A stretch of DNA of 64,000 bases from Opitutia bacterium UBA7876. GTDB taxonomy: Bacteria; Verrucomicrobiota; Verrucomicrobiia; Opitutales; Seribacteraceae. The translations under genes were made by a program, and so were the position numbers. Location: positions 1-64,000 of the forward strand of contig DLRY01000028.1 in NCBI GenBank assembly GCA_002500665.1, written 5' to 3'. The notes beneath the pieces are model-generated. The model was not told the origin of the DNA. It saw only the letters and a program-made list of their open reading frames with translations, and made no database searches. This document shows positions 61,540 to 64,000 of the stretch, in pieces; within the stretch, counting starts at the first letter, position 1, and the number at the start of each line of letters is the position of its first letter.

Positions 61540-62736
61540 TTACCCGGCGAGGGAAAGGGGTTGCTCTTCGCCTCCGGTGAAAGCGGAGGCTTCATTCTGA
61601 AGGCGGCATTCGTCGTAGGAACGGTCCCAATCCTTCCAGACGGGGTCATAGCCCTTTTCCCTCAACATGAAGGCGATTTCCTCTGGGGTACGCTCGTCCG
61701 AGATCGTAAACTGCTCCAGCGAATGCTCCTCCGCCCCATAGCCTCCCGGGTTGGTCTTGGAGCCCGCGCTCATTGTAGTCACACCGATGGGAAGCAAGTT
61801 CTCCCGCAGGTTCGGGCTCTCCCGTGTGGACAGGCTGAGCTCAAGCTCCTCCTTGAATATCCGATATGCGCAAAGGAGCTGAACCAGATCCCGGTCGCTC
61901 AGATCGGCCAAAGGCATAGACTCACCCTCGTGCGGACGGATACGCGGGAAAGACATGGAATAGAGCGTCCGCCAGTATTTTTTTTCAAGGTAATCGAGGT
62001 GCAAACCCGCGAACCAGGCATCCGTCCGCCAGTCCCTGGTCAGGCCGTAGAGGCATCCCAACCCTATCTTGTTCACGCCCGCCCGGCCCAGACGGTCGGG
62101 GGCCTCCAGCCTCCACTCGAAGTTCCTCTTCTTCCCCTTGAGGTGATGGGCCGCATAGCTTTCCCTCTCATAAGTCTCCTGATAGAGCATGACTGCGTGC
62201 AGGCCCTCCTCTACCAGTCGCTCGTATTCCGTAGTCCGCAAGGGCTGAACCTCGATCGAGAGGTTCGCAAAATACCTGCGCAGAGCCCGCAAGGCATCAA
62301 GAATGTAGTCCACGCCCACCTTCCGGCCCGACTCGCCCGTTACGAGCAGGACGTGCTCGAATCCATGCCCTTTGAGGACCCCCGCCTCCCGTAGCATTTC
62401 CGGCACGGTTAGGGTTTTCCTAGGGATCGCATTGCCTAGGCTAAAACCACAGTAGTCGCACACGTTGGTGCACTCGTTGGAGAGGTAAAGGGGGGCGAAT
62501 AGGCGGATGGTGTTGCCGAAGCGTCTCCGTGTCAGGCTCCGGGCGAGACGAGCCATCGGCTCGAGGAAGTTCTCTCCCGCACACGGAGAGAGCAAGGCAG
62601 CAAAATCAGCCATTCCGCCCTGTCCCTTCCGTGCGAGAGCCCTTTCCACCTCCGTAGGCGTGGAGTTCTCGATCCGGGTGCTTGCCAAGCTCCAGTCCTG
62701 CCGGCGATAAAGTTCGGTGAAGGTCGAGAAATTCAT
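61540..62736 (-). CDS. thiH: Radical-SAM tyrosine lyase ThiH
   Basis: The 398-residue radical SAM enzyme has the cluster motif C89-T-N-V-C93-D-Y-C96. It splits tyrosine to dehydroglycine for thiazole formation in the anaerobic type of pathway, as opposed to ThiO. The C-terminal family signature M-S-A-G-S-K-T-N-P-G-G-Y is present. It lies between thiG and the ThiF-type gene. Confidence 0.96.
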   Translation of the reverse strand: MNFSTFTELYRRQDWSLASTRIENSTPTEVERALARKGQGGMADFAALLSPCAGENFLEPMARLARSLTRRRFGNTIRLFAPLYLSNECTNVCDYCGFSLGNAIPRKTLTVPEMLREAGVLKGHGFEHVLLVTGESGRKVGVDYILDALRALRRYFANLSIEVQPLRTTEYERLVEEGLHAVMLYQETYERESYAAHHLKGKKRNFEWRLEAPDRLGRAGVNKIGLGCLYGLTRDWRTDAWFAGLHLDYLEKKYWRTLYSMSFPRIRPHEGESMPLADLSDRDLVQLLCAYRIFKEELELSLSTRESPNLRENLLPIGVTTMSAGSKTNPGGYGAEEHSLEQFTISDERTPEEIAFMLREKGYDPVWKDWDRSYDECRLQNEASAFTGGEEQPLSLAG

Positions 62737-62740
62737 GTCT

Positions 62741-63529
62741 TCAGCCCGCTTGGTCCAGAAAACCGGTCAGGGGGGATGTCGCCCTGGCCGAATCCGTAAC
62801 CTCACCAAGCCCTGCCCGGAAAGCCCTTCTTCCGGCCTGCACGGCAAGGGCAAAGGCCTCACCCATCGCAACCGGATCGGGGGAAACCGCAAGCGCCGTA
62901 TTGACGAGCACGGCATCAGCACCCATCTCGAGAGCCTCCGCAGCGTGGGAAGGGGAACCAATACCCGCATCCACAACCACCGGCACGCCCGCCTGCTCGA
63001 TAATGATCCTCAGGAATTCCCTGCTCTCCAGCCCTTTATTGCTTCCAATCGGGGCCCCCAGGGGCATCACGGCGGCAGCCCCTGCTTCCTCCAGCTTCCT
63101 GCATAAGACGGGGTCGGCATGGCAATACGGGAGAACAACAAACCCTTCCGAGGCCAGCTCCCGTGTCGCTTCAAGAGTCTCCACGGGATCGGGCATAAGG
63201 TACTTGGGATCCGGATGAATCTCGAGTTTAAGCCAATTGGTCGACAACGCCTCCCTCGCCATACGGGCTACGAAGACCGCTTCACGGGCATCCCGCACGC
63301 CAGAGGTATTGGGGAGAATCCTCGTATCCGCATCCTTCAGGTGATCGAGAATAGAATCCGACTCCCCTTCCGGGTTAACCCGCTTCATGGCAACCGTGAC
63401 CATCTCCGAACCGCTCGAGCGCACCACCTCTGCCAGAGTATCCCCCGATGAGAACTTGCCCGTTCCCACGAAAAGCCGCGAATGGAACGATTCGCCCCCA
63501 ACCAGCAAGGGATCACTAATACCGCTCAC
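62741..63529 (-). CDS. thiG: Thiazole synthase ThiG
   Basis: The 262-residue TIM-barrel protein has the F-V-G-T-G-K-F-S opening and the imine-forming Lys in V-A-M-K-R-V near 50. The phosphate-binding segment G-I-G-S-P-S-H-A-A-E-A-L-E-M-G lies near 180-195, and V-N-T-A-L-A follows. The start is GTG, overlapping the thiE stop by 4 bases. It builds the thiazole phosphate from DXP, ThiS-thiocarboxylate and the ThiH product. Confidence 0.96.
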   Translation of the reverse strand: MSGISDPLLVGGESFHSRLFVGTGKFSSGDTLAEVVRSSGSEMVTVAMKRVNPEGESDSILDHLKDADTRILPNTSGVRDAREAVFVARMAREALSTNWLKLEIHPDPKYLMPDPVETLEATRELASEGFVVLPYCHADPVLCRKLEEAGAAAVMPLGAPIGSNKGLESREFLRIIIEQAGVPVVVDAGIGSPSHAAEALEMGADAVLVNTALAVSPDPVAMGEAFALAVQAGRRAFRAGLGEVTDSARATSPLTGFLDQAG

Positions 63530-64000
63530 GAAACCACCTCCTCACGCTCGATTGCCTTGGCCCGAGCCACGAAGGCGGACAGGTTGCGACCAAAGCAATT
63601 CGTCTCCGAGAGAGCCGAGCAAACCGCCAAGCCCGCCACCCCCAACCTTGGGACCAAATCAAAGTCGGCCGAAGCCAATCCCCCTATCAGGAAGACTGGG
63701 ACGGGGCTCAGGGCAGCCGTAATGCAAAGAACTTCCTCCTCCTCAAGAACCAGGTTCAATTCCGTCTTCGTCCTCGATGCCCGAATGGGGCCTAGGCCCA
63801 CATAGTCGCAATCCCTCTCGTGCCGTACCATCTCTGCCTCAGCCGCGGAATGAACCGTGCGGCCAATCAGGGCTTGATCTCCAAGAATCCGTCGGGCCTC
63901 CACTGGCGAACCGTCCTCCATCCCGAGATGAACCCCTCCAGCCCCCGACTCGGCAGCCAATACCGGACAGTCGTTGATCACCAGAAAGGCCCCCCGTTCC
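63526..64000 (-). CDS. thiE: Thiamine phosphate synthase ThiE (5' end beyond window)
   Basis: The frame is open to the right edge, so the N-terminus lies outside. In the window about 158 codons show F-L-V-I-N-D, G-V-H-L-G-M-E-D, Y-V-G-L-G-P-I-R, T-K-T-E-L and F-L-I-G-G-L, which are the ThiE barrel and its phosphate-binding parts. It couples the pyrimidine and thiazole moieties. It is the first thi gene seen on this strand. Any TPP riboswitch or thiS/thiC would lie beyond the edge. Confidence 0.9.
   Translation of the reverse strand, partial: ERGAFLVINDCPVLAAESGAGGVHLGMEDGSPVEARRILGDQALIGRTVHSAAEAEMVRHERDCDYVGLGPIRASRTKTELNLVLEEEEVLCITAALSPVPVFLIGGLASADFDLVPRLGVAGLAVCSALSETNCFGRNLSAFVARAKAIEREEVVS

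Noticed and set aside
1..64000. tRNA, rRNA, CRISPR, insertion sequences, prophage genes
   Set aside because: No repeat-spacer arrays, transposase genes, phage structural genes or cloverleaf-like segments were seen on reading both strands.

Overview
The window looks like a chromosomal segment of a Gram-negative member of the PVC group, most probably Verrucomicrobiota (Opitutae/Puniceicoccales-like). The reasons are a DUF1552 + DUF1592 'planctomycete-type' cytochrome pair next to a sulfatase, two secreted sulfatases, a complete alternative complex III (ActABCDEF) operon, outer-membrane export genes, and a signal peptidase with a large insertion. Genes are densely packed, with many ATGA/GTGA stop-start overlaps. 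Recognisable Shine-Dalgarno sites are scarce. I see no rRNA, tRNA, CRISPR array or insertion sequence.

Left part (1-14.6 kb): the start of a large secreted repeat protein runs off the left edge on the minus strand. Then come fabD, a YacP-type nuclease gene, a TIM-barrel epimerase and an ECF sigma/anti-sigma pair. A minus-strand run follows: mnmA, a flagellin-like gene, a small zinc-ribbon gene, a riboflavin-kinase-like (DUF120-like) gene and the 2-oxoglutarate dehydrogenase operon sucA-odhB-lpdA. A perfect 12-bp-arm palindrome lies just upstream of sucA.

Middle (14.7-30.8 kb): a GH13 debranching-type enzyme; the DUF1552/DUF1592/sulfatase operon; a PQQ-type beta-propeller; a secreted protein of unknown function; and a minus-strand group of FAD oxidoreductase, coiled-coil membrane protein, tiny lipoprotein, rsmI and ppx/gppA.

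Respiratory island (30.8-42.7 kb): actA-B-C-D-E-F, a small membrane protein, a CcoN homologue, a CcoO homologue fused to an extra cytochrome c domain, and a membrane-anchored cytochrome c. The genes are nearly all overlapping or a few bases apart. The CcoN homologue has lost both low-spin heme ligands, two of three CuB histidines and the cross-link tyrosine, so it cannot be a normal oxygen-reducing subunit. ActA carries an EF-hand-like insert, and the CcoO domain has Cys where the heme Met ligand is expected. Together this suggests an electron-transfer complex built on an oxidase scaffold rather than an ordinary cbb3 oxidase. It is the most interesting system in the window.

Right part (42.7-64 kb): a four-gene TolC / HlyD / FtsX-type permease / ATPase exporter; a DjlA-like co-chaperone; a second sulfatase; a HAD-type protein; a compact M50-like membrane protease; an MsbA-type ABC exporter; malQ; lepB; lepA; the dapA-dapB-ruvA operon; and a thiamine thiazole operon thiE-thiG-thiH-thiF(rhodanese)-thiD running in from the right edge.
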